Below, piece by piece: positions 42,421 to 50,978 of a stretch of 64,000 nt of DNA (position 1 is its first letter; each line of letters opens with the position of its first letter). The position numbers were made by a program, and so were the translations under genes. The notes under the pieces were generated by a model, which saw only the letters and a list, made by a program, of their open reading frames with translations, did not search any database and was not told where the DNA came from. Origin of the DNA: Streptomyces genisteinicus (GTDB taxonomy: Bacteria; Actinomycetota; Actinomycetes; Streptomycetales; Streptomycetaceae); NCBI RefSeq assembly GCF_014489615.1, contig NZ_CP060825.1:4784501-4848500 (forward strand). Reading direction: 5' to 3'.

Positions 42421-42456
42421 CGGTGGCGCGACGGACAACCGTCCGTCGCGCCACCG
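42421..42456 (+). terminator. 16-bp hairpin before the Pel-like unit
   Basis: Arms 42421-42436 and 42441-42456 are exact complements with an AACC loop. It lies 185 nt after DUF3152 and 80 nt before the glycosyltransferase; it may end the upstream transcript or act in the leader. Confidence 0.6.
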
Positions 42457-42535
42457 CCGCGTCCGCTTAACGTCGTTCCGCTGTCAGTCGCCGGGGCAAC
42501 GGCGGCCGCTCACAACGGAGATCGGGGGTGGACTC

Positions 42536-44224
42536 GTGCGGATCGGCATGCTCACCGAGGGTGGTTTCCCCAGTGCGTCGGGTGAGGCCGGGCTCTGGTG
42601 CGACCGGCTGGTCCGAGGGCTTCCGCAGCACGAGTTCGACGTCTACACCCTGAGCCGCGGCGCCCGCGAGGAGACGGCCGCACCGGAGCTCCCCGCACAT
42701 GTGCGCCTGGCGCGCTCCGCGGCCCTGTGGGCGCCGGCGGACGACGGCGTGAGCCTCGGGCGCCGCGCACGCCGGAGCTTCGCCGAGCACTTCGCGACCC
42801 TGGTGCGCGCGGTGTCCTGCGACGGCGACGGGTTCGCCGACGGACTCCACGGGCTGGCCGGCCTCGCTCGCGACCACGGCGGACTGCCCGCGGCGCTGCG
42901 CTCCGAAGTCGCCCTGCGCGCCCTGGAATCGGCGTGCCGCGCGCCCGGCGCGCACCGGGCGCTCCAGGCGGTCACGGTGCCCGACCTGCTGGAGACGGCC
43001 GACCGCGTCGAACGCGCCCTGCGCCCCCTGTCGCTCGACTGGTACGAGGACGACGGGCTCGCCTCCGCCGATCTGTGCCATGCGGCGTCCGGCGGACCGG
43101 CCGCGCTGGCCGGGCTTCTGGCCAAACGCTTCTGCGGAGTCCCGCTGCTGGTCACCGAGTACGGCGTGCATCTGCGCGGCCGCTACCTCGAAGGGCGCGA
43201 GGACGGGCTGAGCGCCCCGGTGCGCGCCCTGCTCGGCGGCTTCCACCGCCTGCTCGCCCGCGAGATCTACGCCATGGCCGACATGATCACCCCCGGGAAC
43301 ACCCACGCCCGCCGCTGGCAGGAGCAGTGCGGCGCCGACCGCTCGCGGCTGCGCACCGTCTACCCGGGCATGGCCGCGGACGGCTTCGCCGCCGTCGGCG
43401 AGAGCGGCGACTCGCAGGACCCGGACGCCCACGGGGACGGCCGGACCCTCGTCTGGGTCGGCCGCGTCGAACCGGCGAAAGACCTCGTCGGACTGCTGCA
43501 CGCCTTCGCCGCGGTCCGCGAGGAGGAGCCCGGCGCGCGACTGCGGCTGTTCACCGCACCTGCCCGGGACGAGGAGAGCGCCGGACACCTCGCGCACTGC
43601 CGGGCGCTCGCCGCGCAGCTCTTCCCGGACGAGGCGGCCGACGCCCACGCCGTGGGCGACAGCCCCGTCTCCTTCGAGGAGATCGGCGGTCCCGACGCGC
43701 CCGAGCCCGCCGACGCGTACGCGGCCGGCAGCGTGGTCGTCCTCTCCAGCGTCGTCGAGGGCTTCCCGCTCAGCCTGGTCGAGGCGATGTTCTGCGGGAG
43801 GGCGACCGTCTCCACGGACGTCGGTGCGGTGGTCGAGGTCATCGGCGGGACCGGCCTCGTCGTGCCCCCGCGCAATCCGCGGGCGCTCGCCGACGCGTGC
43901 CTCGCGCTGCTGCGCGACCCCGAGCGCCGTGCACGCCTCGGCGCCGCGGCCCGGGCGCGTGCGCTGGAGCTCTTCACCGTGGAACAGAACCTGGCCGCGT
44001 TCCGCGGCATCTACCTGGAGCTGATCTCCCGTTCCCCGGTGCGCCGGCCGGCGGAGGCCGTCGACGCGGACGGCGGTCCGGTGCCCTTCGCGCACCCGGC
44101 CGAGGCCCAGGTCGCCGGTCGCCTCAGCGGTGCGGCGCACATCCCCAGCTGGGCGGCGGAAGCGGCGTTCGTCCCGCTCGCCGGCGCCGACGGCCCCGAG
44201 ACCGCGACGGAGGTACCGAGATGA
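42536..44224 (+). CDS. PelF-like glycosyltransferase (DUF3492 + GT4)
   Basis: Predicted 562 residues, GTG 42536. The N-terminal half starts MRIGMLTEGGFPSASGEAGL, WCDRLVRGLPQHEFDVYTLS, which follows the PelF/DUF3492 pattern (EGxxP...G...W...L.RGLP), and has VTEYGVHLRGRYLEGREDGL. The C-terminal GT4 domain has LVWVGRVEPAKDLVGLLHAF, the retaining-GT motif SVVEGFPLSLVEAMFCGRAT and the donor loop GTGLVVPPRNPRAL. PelF polymerises amino-sugar units of the Pel polysaccharide from UDP-sugars in the cytoplasm. The last 80 residues are an extra tail. It overlaps the next gene by 4 nt (ATGA). First gene of the proposed exopolysaccharide unit. Confidence 0.82.
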   Translation: MRIGMLTEGGFPSASGEAGLWCDRLVRGLPQHEFDVYTLSRGAREETAAPELPAHVRLARSAALWAPADDGVSLGRRARRSFAEHFATLVRAVSCDGDGFADGLHGLAGLARDHGGLPAALRSEVALRALESACRAPGAHRALQAVTVPDLLETADRVERALRPLSLDWYEDDGLASADLCHAASGGPAALAGLLAKRFCGVPLLVTEYGVHLRGRYLEGREDGLSAPVRALLGGFHRLLAREIYAMADMITPGNTHARRWQEQCGADRSRLRTVYPGMAADGFAAVGESGDSQDPDAHGDGRTLVWVGRVEPAKDLVGLLHAFAAVREEEPGARLRLFTAPARDEESAGHLAHCRALAAQLFPDEAADAHAVGDSPVSFEEIGGPDAPEPADAYAAGSVVVLSSVVEGFPLSLVEAMFCGRATVSTDVGAVVEVIGGTGLVVPPRNPRALADACLALLRDPERRARLGAAARARALELFTVEQNLAAFRGIYLELISRSPVRRPAEAVDADGGPVPFAHPAEAQVAGRLSGAAHIPSWAAEAAFVPLAGADGPETATEVPR

Positions 44225-46065
44225 ACGCGGCACGCGCCACGGAGAGCACGTCCGCAGAGGACGCCTCCGCGGAGAACGTCTTCGCAGGGGACGCCTTTGC
44301 GGAGGACGTCTTCGCGGGGGACGCCTCCGCCGAGGAGGAGCCGGCCCTGTTGGCGGACGGACGCGCGCCGGTGACGGACGCGGACGTCGACGCCGAGCAC
44401 ATTCGCGCCGTGTGGGAGATGGCGGCCCTGACCGCCCTCGACAGCATCCGGCCGGTTCCGGGGCGGGCCGCTCAGGAGCCGGTGGGCGGCGCGGAGAAGT
44501 CCGGTCCGGAGTCCGTGGGCGGCGGGGAGCGGTCCGTTCCGGAGCGGGTGGGCGACGGGGAGCCGTCCGCCCCCGCCCAGCCGGTGCGCGGTCCGGGGCC
44601 GGTGAGCGGTGCGGGGGTTCGCACCCCTGACGTCTCCGCTGCGGAACCGGGCGATGACCCGGGGCCGGTGAGCGGCGTGGGGGAGGCGGCCTGTGGGCCC
44701 GAGGCGGGTGAGCGCGGGTTCGGGGCCTCCGCTCCGGTCGCCGCCGGGAGCGGCTTCGGCGCCGGCCCGTCGGCCCGTGGGCCCGTGAGCGGTGGTTTCG
44801 GGGACGATGCGCTCGGGGACGCCCCCGGGGCCGGCGGCCGGACGGGCCCGGCGGCCCACGACGGGCAGGCCGCGGGAGCGGCCTTTCCCGTCGCCGCGGA
44901 CGGCGGTGTCCGGGGCGGCGGCGTGGGGCTGACGGACCGTTTCCGCACCCGGGACGGCGGCCCGGACGACGGGCCGCCCGCCCGCAGGGCCCCCCGGCGC
45001 GGCGGGGGAGACCCGGTGAAGGGGCTCCTCCATCTCCATCGCGACCTGTGCGAACAGGCCGTGGACCCGTTCGAGATCGCCGCCGGCCTCGAAGCGCACG
45101 GTCTGACCGACCGGACGGCGGCCCGCTTCCGGCACCGGGACGTCTTCTCGCTCGCCGAGGAGATGTTCGCCCGCGCCGAACACACGATGCCCGCCGCCCC
45201 CACCCGCGCCTCCGCGCCCCCGGCGCGCACCGCCGCGCCGCGCGCCGTCCGGACGGCCCTGCCGCTGCGCGCCGCCGCCCCGGGCGCCGTGTGCGCCCTC
45301 GCCCTCGCCGCGACCGCCGTCACCGACGGGGGCCAGCGGTTCGCCGCCGGCGCGGCCGGAGCGCTCGCCACGGGCCTTGCGCTCCTGTACGCCCTGCGCT
45401 GGGGACCGCTGCGCGCCCGGGGCCGCCGCGCACCGGCCGCCACGCGGCTGTGGACGCTCTGGCTCCTCGGCTACGCGGCCTGCGGACAGGGGCTGATCGC
45501 CGAGATCGCCGGCGGCGGCCCGGAAGGGAGGGTGCCGCTGACCGCGTCACCCCTGCTCGCACTGGCCGTCGCCGTCGTCCCCGCCACCTGGTGCGCACAC
45601 CTCTTCGCCGTGCGGGCCGGCCGCCGGATCGCGTACAGCCGGGGCCTGGAGGAGTTCGCGGCCGGCACCCGGCCCCTGCTGCTCGCCGTGGTCGCCCTGC
45701 ACACCACCGTGCTGACCGGTCTCGTCCTGTCGGCCGCCGCCGTCCTGCCCGGTGCGGACGGGGCCGCCGCTCCCGCCGTCGCCCTCGGGACGCTGCTCTT
45801 CCTGGCCAGGCTGCTGATCGCGCACGGCTTCCCCGGTCCCGCTTCCGCCGCGCTCGCCACCGCCTGCGCGGTCGAGGCCGCCGTGCCCGCCCTGCTCCTC
45901 ACGGGGCGGCTGCCCGGAGTCGGCCTCGTCGCCCGCCCCGCCGAACTCCTGGTCGCCGCATGGGGCACGGCGGCCGTACCCGTCCTCGCGTGCGCGGGCG
46001 CCGCGCTCGCGCTGCTCGTCCATGCCTGCACCGTGCTCGTCCGGGCCTCGGCGCACACCCCCTGA
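44221..46065 (+). CDS. Multi-pass membrane protein with long disordered N-terminus
   Basis: Predicted 614 residues from ATG 44221, overlapping the glycosyltransferase stop. The first ~270 residues are low complexity, rich in Gly, Pro, Ala and Glu, with early acidic repeats of ENVFAGDAFAEDVFAGDASA type. A short ordered block follows (KGLLHLHRDLCEQAVDPFEI, AAGLEAHGLTDRTAARFRHR). The C-terminal ~270 residues contain about eight membrane helices. No known family is recognised; it does not look like the 12-helix PelG. Its coupling to a PelF-like enzyme makes it the best candidate for a membrane partner or polysaccharide exporter, by inference only. Confidence 0.7.
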   Translation: MNAARATESTSAEDASAENVFAGDAFAEDVFAGDASAEEEPALLADGRAPVTDADVDAEHIRAVWEMAALTALDSIRPVPGRAAQEPVGGAEKSGPESVGGGERSVPERVGDGEPSAPAQPVRGPGPVSGAGVRTPDVSAAEPGDDPGPVSGVGEAACGPEAGERGFGASAPVAAGSGFGAGPSARGPVSGGFGDDALGDAPGAGGRTGPAAHDGQAAGAAFPVAADGGVRGGGVGLTDRFRTRDGGPDDGPPARRAPRRGGGDPVKGLLHLHRDLCEQAVDPFEIAAGLEAHGLTDRTAARFRHRDVFSLAEEMFARAEHTMPAAPTRASAPPARTAAPRAVRTALPLRAAAPGAVCALALAATAVTDGGQRFAAGAAGALATGLALLYALRWGPLRARGRRAPAATRLWTLWLLGYAACGQGLIAEIAGGGPEGRVPLTASPLLALAVAVVPATWCAHLFAVRAGRRIAYSRGLEEFAAGTRPLLLAVVALHTTVLTGLVLSAAAVLPGADGAAAPAVALGTLLFLARLLIAHGFPGPASAALATACAVEAAVPALLLTGRLPGVGLVARPAELLVAAWGTAAVPVLACAGAALALLVHACTVLVRASAHTP

Positions 46066-46147
46066 CCGGAGCGGGCCACCGCGCGGAGCCGACACCGCGA
46101 CGTGGGCCGCCCCCGGCACGACAGCGACACCTCGAAGGAGAAAGCGC

Positions 46148-46201
46148 ATGACCCCGCAACACCCCGTGACACCCCGTCGGCCCCAGGGGGGCGCGCGATG
46201 A
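46148..46201 (+). CDS. 17-codon leader ORF coupled to the epimerase gene
   Basis: ATG 46148 follows the strong ribosome site GAAGGAGAAAGCGC and encodes MTPQHPVTPRRPQGGAR. Its stop (TGA 46199-46201) overlaps the epimerase ATG (46198) as ATGA. The epimerase itself has only a poor G-run upstream, so its translation may depend on ribosomes ending here. The peptide is Pro/Arg-rich, a composition that can slow ribosomes. Confidence 0.5.
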   Translation: MTPQHPVTPRRPQGGAR

Positions 46202-47157
46202 GGGTGCTTCTGCTCGGTGCCAACGGATTCATCGGCCGCTTCGTGACCGAACGGCTCCTCGCCGACCCGGCCGTCCACCTGACCGCGCTCGGCCGCGGCG
46301 ACGACGCCGATGTGCGGTTCGACCTCTCCGGCGGCAGCCCCGGCGCGCTGACCCGCTTCCTCGGCGCGGTCCACCCCGGCGTCGTCGTCAACTGCGCGGG
46401 TGCCACCCGCGGCAACGCCCGCGACCTCACCCGGCACAACACCGTGGCGGTCGCCACCGTCTGCGAGGCGCTGCGGCGCAGCGGCTGCGGGGCGCGGCTC
46501 GTCCAGATCGGCTGCGCCTCCGAGTACGGGCCCTCCCAGCAGGGTTCCTCCACCGCCGAGGACGCGGTGCCGCGTCCCGGCGGCCCGTACGGGGTCAGCA
46601 AGCTCGCCGCCACCGAGCTGGTGCTCGGCTCGGGGCTGGACGCCGTGGTCCTGCGGGTGTTCTCGCCCGTCGGCCCGGGGACCCCGGCCGGTTCGCCGCT
46701 CGGCCGTCTCGCCGAGGCGATGCGCCGCGCGATGCAGTCCGGGGACGGCGAGCTCAAGCTCAGCGGTCTCGGGGTGCAGCGGGACTTCGTCGACGTGCGC
46801 GACGTCGCCCGCGCCGTGCACGCCGCCTCGCTCTCCGCCGCCCAGGGAGTCGTCAACATCGGCACCGGTCGCGCCGTCAGGCTCCGGGACGCCGCCGCCG
46901 TCCTCGCCCGCGTCGCCGGCTACGCGGGCGCCCTGCACGAGCTCGACGCCCCCGGCGGCCGGCACCTCATCGGCGCCCCGCGCGGCGAGTCGGTGTCCGA
47001 GCACCTGGCCGCCGCGCCCTCGCCGTACCCGGACGGCTGCGGCGCCTGGCAGCAGGCCGACGTGCGCACCGCCCGCGACCGCCTCGGCTGGCGGCCCCGC
47101 ATCAACCTGGAGGAGTCGCTCGCCGACATCTGGATGGAGGCGGCATGCCGCATCTGA
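46198..47157 (+). CDS. NAD-dependent sugar-nucleotide epimerase/dehydratase
   Basis: Predicted 319 residues, ATG 46198. Rossmann motif MRVLLLGANGFIGRFVTERL (GxxGxxG) binds NAD. The active-site YxxxK is in GPYGVSKLAATELVLGSGLD, with the preceding serine/threonine in CASEYGP. The C-terminal substrate part holds VLRVFSPVGPGTPAGSPLG and GVQRDFVDVRDVARAVHAAS. It is an extended SDR of the GalE/WcaG type and most likely makes the UDP-amino sugar used by the glycosyltransferase, as PelX or GalE does in known Pel systems. It overlaps the next gene by 13 nt. Confidence 0.85.
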   Translation: MRVLLLGANGFIGRFVTERLLADPAVHLTALGRGDDADVRFDLSGGSPGALTRFLGAVHPGVVVNCAGATRGNARDLTRHNTVAVATVCEALRRSGCGARLVQIGCASEYGPSQQGSSTAEDAVPRPGGPYGVSKLAATELVLGSGLDAVVLRVFSPVGPGTPAGSPLGRLAEAMRRAMQSGDGELKLSGLGVQRDFVDVRDVARAVHAASLSAAQGVVNIGTGRAVRLRDAAAVLARVAGYAGALHELDAPGGRHLIGAPRGESVSEHLAAAPSPYPDGCGAWQQADVRTARDRLGWRPRINLEESLADIWMEAACRI

Positions 47158-47906
47158 CGAGCACCGGCGCCAGGACCTCGGCGACCGGGGCCGAGCGGCT
47201 CGGGTTCGGGGTGCCCGGCTACGCCCATCCGCTGCTCGCCCCCCGGGAGTGGGCCGGGCTGACCCGGCCGGGCACCCCGCTGCACTGGGTGGTGCTCAAC
47301 GTGGCCAACGGTCCCGGCGCCCGGCCCGACCCGCACTGCCTGGAGGCCGCCGGACGCCTCGCCAACGCCGGGGTGCGGGTGCTCGGGCACATCGATCTGG
47401 CCCACGGCGCACGGCCGTTCGGCGATGTGGTCGCCGACGCGCAGCAGTTCGCCGACTGGTACAAGGTCGGCGGCTTCCTGCTGGACCGCTGCCCGGTCGA
47501 GCGGGCCCACCTGCCCCAGGTGCGGCGCACGACGGCGACCCTGGACGCGGTGCTGGACGGCGGGCACCTGGTGCTCGGCCACGGCGCGCATCCCTGCCCC
47601 GGTTACGCGGAGGCCGCCGACCAGCTCGTCACCTTCTCCGGGGCCTGGGCGGAGTACCGCTGGTCGCAGGCGGCCCAGTGGACGGCCGACTATCCGCCGG
47701 AGCGGTTCGCGCACTTCGTGCACGGCGTCCCCCGCACGCACCTGGAGGAGGCCACCCGCATCGCCCGCTGGCAGGGCGCGGGGACGATCTTCTTCACCGA
47801 CCGCAGTGCTACGGGGGGAGGAAAGGGGCACAGCGGGCCGTTCGAGGCACTGCCCGGCTACTGGGACGAAATCGTCTCGCAGATCGGACCGGGTGTCTCG
47901 GAATGA
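47145..47906 (+). CDS. Spherulin-4-like (GH135/GH114-related) protein
   Basis: Predicted 253 residues, ATG 47145 inside the end of the epimerase gene. A TIM-barrel of the spherulin-4 type is indicated by YAHPLLAPREWAGLTRPGTP, WVVLNVANGPGARPDPHCLE, GVRVLGHIDLAHGARPFGDV and the strand FADWYKVGGFLLDRCP, where the D matches the acidic residue of the family's DE pair but the partner is R. Relatives (fungal Sph3, the PelA hydrolase domain) cleave galactosaminogalactan or Pel. No signal peptide is visible, so it may act inside the cell or be a non-classical relative. It closes the unit; moeZ starts 59 nt later. Confidence 0.75.
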   Translation: MPHLTSTGARTSATGAERLGFGVPGYAHPLLAPREWAGLTRPGTPLHWVVLNVANGPGARPDPHCLEAAGRLANAGVRVLGHIDLAHGARPFGDVVADAQQFADWYKVGGFLLDRCPVERAHLPQVRRTTATLDAVLDGGHLVLGHGAHPCPGYAEAADQLVTFSGAWAEYRWSQAAQWTADYPPERFAHFVHGVPRTHLEEATRIARWQGAGTIFFTDRSATGGGKGHSGPFEALPGYWDEIVSQIGPGVSE

Positions 47907-47965
47907 GAAGGGCCGTGGCAGTGTTACGGGAGAACAACCGTACTTACCCAACCGACGGAGCCCCC

Positions 47966-49144
47966 GTGTCGCTGCCACCCCTGGTCGAGCCGGCTGCCGA
48001 GCTCACCGTAGACGAGGTCCGCAGGTACTCCCGCCACCTGATCATCCCCGACGTGGGCATGGACGGGCAGAAGCGGCTGAAGAACGCCAAGGTCCTGGCC
48101 GTGGGAGCGGGCGGCCTCGGCTCGCCCGCACTGATGTACCTGGCCGCGGCCGGCGTCGGCACGCTCGGCATCGTGGAGTTCGACGAGGTCGACGAGTCGA
48201 ACCTGCAGCGTCAGATCATCCACAGCCAGGCGGACATCGGCCGTTCCAAGGCGGAGTCGGCGCGCGACACGGTCAAGGGGATCAACCCCTACGTCGACGT
48301 GATCCTTCACGAAGAGCGGCTCGAGGCCGAGAACGTGATGGAGATCTTCAGCCAGTACGACCTGATCGTCGACGGCACCGACAACTTCGCGACCCGCTAC
48401 CTCGTCAACGACGCGTGCGTGCTGCTGAACAAGCCGTACGTCTGGGGCTCGATCTACCGCTTCGACGGCCAGGCGTCGGTCTTCTGGTCCGAGCACGGTC
48501 CCTGCTACCGCTGCCTCTACCCGGAGCCGCCGCCGCCGGGCATGGTCCCCTCCTGCGCCGAGGGCGGCGTGCTGGGCGTGCTCTGCGCGTCCATCGGCTC
48601 CATCCAGGTCAACGAGGCGATCAAGCTGCTCGCCGGCATCGGCGAGCCGCTGGTCGGCCGTCTGATGATCTACGACGCCCTGGAGATGCAGTACCGCCAG
48701 GTCAAGGTCCGCAAGGACCCGGACTGCGCGGTCTGCGGCGAGAACCCGACCGTCACCGAGCTCATCGACTACGAGGCCTTCTGCGGCGTCGTGTCCGAGG
48801 AGGCCCAGGAGGCGGCCGCCGGTTCGACGATCACTCCCAAGCAGCTCAAGGAGTGGATCGACGACGGCGAGAACATCGACATCATCGACGTCCGCGAGGT
48901 CAACGAGTACGAGATCGTCTCGATCCCGGGCGCGCGGCTGATCCCGAAGAACGAGTTCCTGATGGGCAGCGCGCTCCAGGACCTGCCCCAGGACAAGAAG
49001 ATCGTCCTGCATTGCAAGACGGGTGTCCGCAGTGCGGAAGTCCTCGCGGTGCTGAAGTCCGCCGGCTTCGCCGACGCGGTGCACGTCGGCGGCGGGGTCA
49101 TCGGCTGGGTCCACCAGATCGAGCCGGAGAAGCCGGTCTACTGA
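47966..49144 (+). CDS. moeZ: Adenylyltransferase/sulfurtransferase MoeZ
   Basis: Predicted 392 residues from GTG 47966 (MSLPPLVEPAAELTVDEVRR) with GGAG upstream; an in-frame ATG at 47903 would add a poorly conserved tail. The E1-like domain shows VGAGGLGSPALMYLAAAGVG and SNLQRQIIHSQADIGRSKAE, plus two CxxC pairs (CYRCLYPE; CAVCGENP) for zinc. A C-terminal rhodanese domain has the persulfide cysteine in VLHCKTGVRSAEVL. It activates ubiquitin-like sulfur carriers for molybdopterin, cysteine or thioamide synthesis; in Streptomyces MoeZ serves many sulfur pathways. It ends in a strong terminator. Confidence 0.93.
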   Translation: MSLPPLVEPAAELTVDEVRRYSRHLIIPDVGMDGQKRLKNAKVLAVGAGGLGSPALMYLAAAGVGTLGIVEFDEVDESNLQRQIIHSQADIGRSKAESARDTVKGINPYVDVILHEERLEAENVMEIFSQYDLIVDGTDNFATRYLVNDACVLLNKPYVWGSIYRFDGQASVFWSEHGPCYRCLYPEPPPPGMVPSCAEGGVLGVLCASIGSIQVNEAIKLLAGIGEPLVGRLMIYDALEMQYRQVKVRKDPDCAVCGENPTVTELIDYEAFCGVVSEEAQEAAAGSTITPKQLKEWIDDGENIDIIDVREVNEYEIVSIPGARLIPKNEFLMGSALQDLPQDKKIVLHCKTGVRSAEVLAVLKSAGFADAVHVGGGVIGWVHQIEPEKPVY

Positions 49145-49168
49145 CCGGCCGGCGCTCGGCGCCGCAGT

Positions 49169-49223
49169 GCAGCACGGAGCCCCGGACCGCTCGAACTCCG
49201 ACCGGTCCGGGGCTCCGTGCTGC
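49169..49223. terminator. 21-bp bidirectional terminator after moeZ
   Basis: Arms 49169-49189 and 49203-49223 are exact complements with a 13-nt loop, between convergent genes. Confidence 0.85.
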
Positions 49224-49251
49224 GCGGAGGTCCGCAGAGCCCCCGGGGGCT

Positions 49252-50841
49252 CTACCGGCAGACCGTGCCGTCCTCGGGCACCCGGCCGTTCAGCAGGTAG
49301 CCGTTGACCGCGCGGTCCACGCAGGCGCTGTTCCCGTACGCGCCGTGGCCCTCGCCGCGGTACGTCATCCGCACGCCGACGCCCTCGCCGAGGGCCTCCG
49401 CCATCCGCTGCGCGCCCTCGTACGGGGTGGCCGGGTCACCGGTGTTGCCGATGACCAGGATCGGCGGCGCGCCGGGGGCCGACACGTCGGGATGCGTCCA
49501 GGTGCCGGGGACGGGCCAGTCGGTGCAGCCCATCAGCCCCCAGCCGAGGAACGCGCCGAAGACGGGGGAGGCCTTCTCGAAGCGGGGCAGCGCGGCCCGG
49601 GTCTGCTCCAGGGTGTAGCGCTCCTCGGAGTCGACGCAGCCGATCGCCGCGCCCGCCGCCTGGCTGTTGCTGTAGGTCCCGTTCTCGTTGCGGCCGGTCA
49701 GGGCGTCGGAGAACGCCATCAGCAGGGCTCCGTCGCCGCCCTCCGCCTCGTCCAGGCCCTGCTCCAGCAGCTCCCAGTACTCGCGGGAGTAGAGGGTCTG
49801 GGCGATGCCGTTCAGCCCCTGGCTCTGCGTCAGCTCCCGGCCTCCGATGCCGGGGATCGGCTTCGCGTCCAGGCCGTCGAGGAAGCGGATGATCCACTCC
49901 TGGATCTCGCCCGGGGTCGAACCGGGGAGCAGGCAGTCGTCCCCGCGGGAGACGCAGTCCTCGAGGAAGTTGGTGAGTGCGAGCTGGAAGCCCTCGGCCT
50001 GCCCGAGGGAGCCCTGTTCGGAGGTCTCCGTCGGGTCCACCACGGCGTCGAACACCGCGCGGCCCACGTTCCGGGGGAACAGATGGGCGTAGACGCCGCC
50101 GAGTTCGGTGCCGTAGGAGATGCCGAAGTAGTGCAGCTTGTCGTCGCCGAGCACCTGCCGCATCAGGTCCATGTCGCGGGCCGCCTCGGTGGTGCCGACG
50201 TGCGGCAGCGCCTCGCCCGAGTTGTCCTCGCAGGCGTCGGCGAACGACGTCAGGCTCTCGGTGAAGGTCTCGATCTCCGCGGGGGTGTCGGGGGTGGAGT
50301 CCTCGGCGACCCACTCCTCCATCTGCTGGTCGTCCAGGCACTGCACCGGCTCGCTGCGGCCCACCCCGCGCGGGTCGAAACTCACCAGGTCGTAGCGGGT
50401 CCGCAGGGTGCCGTAGTCGACCGCGGCCGCGGGCAGGGTGGCGACGCCGGAGCCGCCGGGGCCGCCGAAGTTGAAGACGAGCGAGCCGATGCGCTCGTCC
50501 GGGTCCGAGGCCCGGGCGCGGATGAGCGCGAGCTCGATCGTGTCGCCGCCCGGGTCGTCGTAGTCGAGCGGCGCCTCCATGAAGGAGCACTCCCACTGCG
50601 CGCCGCCGGGCAGCGGGGACGGCTTGGTCCCGCCGCCCTCCGCCTGCGACGGCGCGGGGCACGGCTGCCAGTCCAGCTTCTGGGCGGCGAAGTCCCGCGG
50701 CTCGTTGCCGCCGTCCCCACCGCCCCCGTCGCCGTCGCCGGAGCACCCGGCGGCGGCCATCAGGACGGCGAGGGCCGCGGCCGATGCGACGGCGGCGCGG
50801 CGGGCGGCGGCGGTGCGGCGGGCGGCGGAAGTGGTCGGCAT
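49252..50841 (-). CDS. Secreted lipoprotein tripeptidyl aminopeptidase-like hydrolase
   Basis: Predicted 529 residues, ATG 50841. A signal peptide ends in a lipobox (VLMAAAGCSGDGDGGGG). The alpha/beta-hydrolase domain has VFNFGGPGGSGVATLPAAAV (oxyanion region), the nucleophile LHYFGISYGTELGGVYAHLF, the acid in ILVIGNTGDPATPYEGAQRM and the histidine in YRGEGHGAYGNSACV. Conserved cysteines fit a TAP/SlpD-like C-terminal domain. In Streptomyces such enzymes trim N-terminal tripeptides from exported proteins. It is alone, divergent from nothing close on the same strand downstream. Confidence 0.88.
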   Translation of the reverse strand: MPTTSAARRTAAARRAAVASAAALAVLMAAAGCSGDGDGGGGDGGNEPRDFAAQKLDWQPCPAPSQAEGGGTKPSPLPGGAQWECSFMEAPLDYDDPGGDTIELALIRARASDPDERIGSLVFNFGGPGGSGVATLPAAAVDYGTLRTRYDLVSFDPRGVGRSEPVQCLDDQQMEEWVAEDSTPDTPAEIETFTESLTSFADACEDNSGEALPHVGTTEAARDMDLMRQVLGDDKLHYFGISYGTELGGVYAHLFPRNVGRAVFDAVVDPTETSEQGSLGQAEGFQLALTNFLEDCVSRGDDCLLPGSTPGEIQEWIIRFLDGLDAKPIPGIGGRELTQSQGLNGIAQTLYSREYWELLEQGLDEAEGGDGALLMAFSDALTGRNENGTYSNSQAAGAAIGCVDSEERYTLEQTRAALPRFEKASPVFGAFLGWGLMGCTDWPVPGTWTHPDVSAPGAPPILVIGNTGDPATPYEGAQRMAEALGEGVGVRMTYRGEGHGAYGNSACVDRAVNGYLLNGRVPEDGTVCR

Positions 50842-50978
50842 GCGGCCATCGTGCGCCGCCCCGGCATGCTCCGCACGGGCGACGGGCCCATGCGGGTGGC
50901 GTACCGGGCCGTGCTCCCTACGGGTGCCGGCGCTGGGCCGCGCGGGTGGAATTCACCGCCGGGTCCTGGACGCGGGCC

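Larger units (their letters stand above)
42237..42535. promoter_or_regulatory. Control region of the Pel-like unit
   Basis: Gene-free stretch before the glycosyltransferase. It holds the paired palindromes at 42343-42386 and the hairpin at 42421-42456. AT content rises over 42395-42425 (AAAGTTACGTGCATTC) and near 42468-42485. This is where the unit's promoter should be. Confidence 0.5.

Noticed and set aside
42598..46065. 1155-codon reading of the membrane protein
   Set aside because: Its first half is a frame shadow of the PelF-like gene; the coupled ATG at 44221 is convincing.
47903..47965. Upstream ATG for moeZ with a TTA codon (bldA control)
   Set aside because: The conserved N-terminus begins at GTG 47966 with its own ribosome site. 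I noticed no in-frame TTA codon in the recognised genes.
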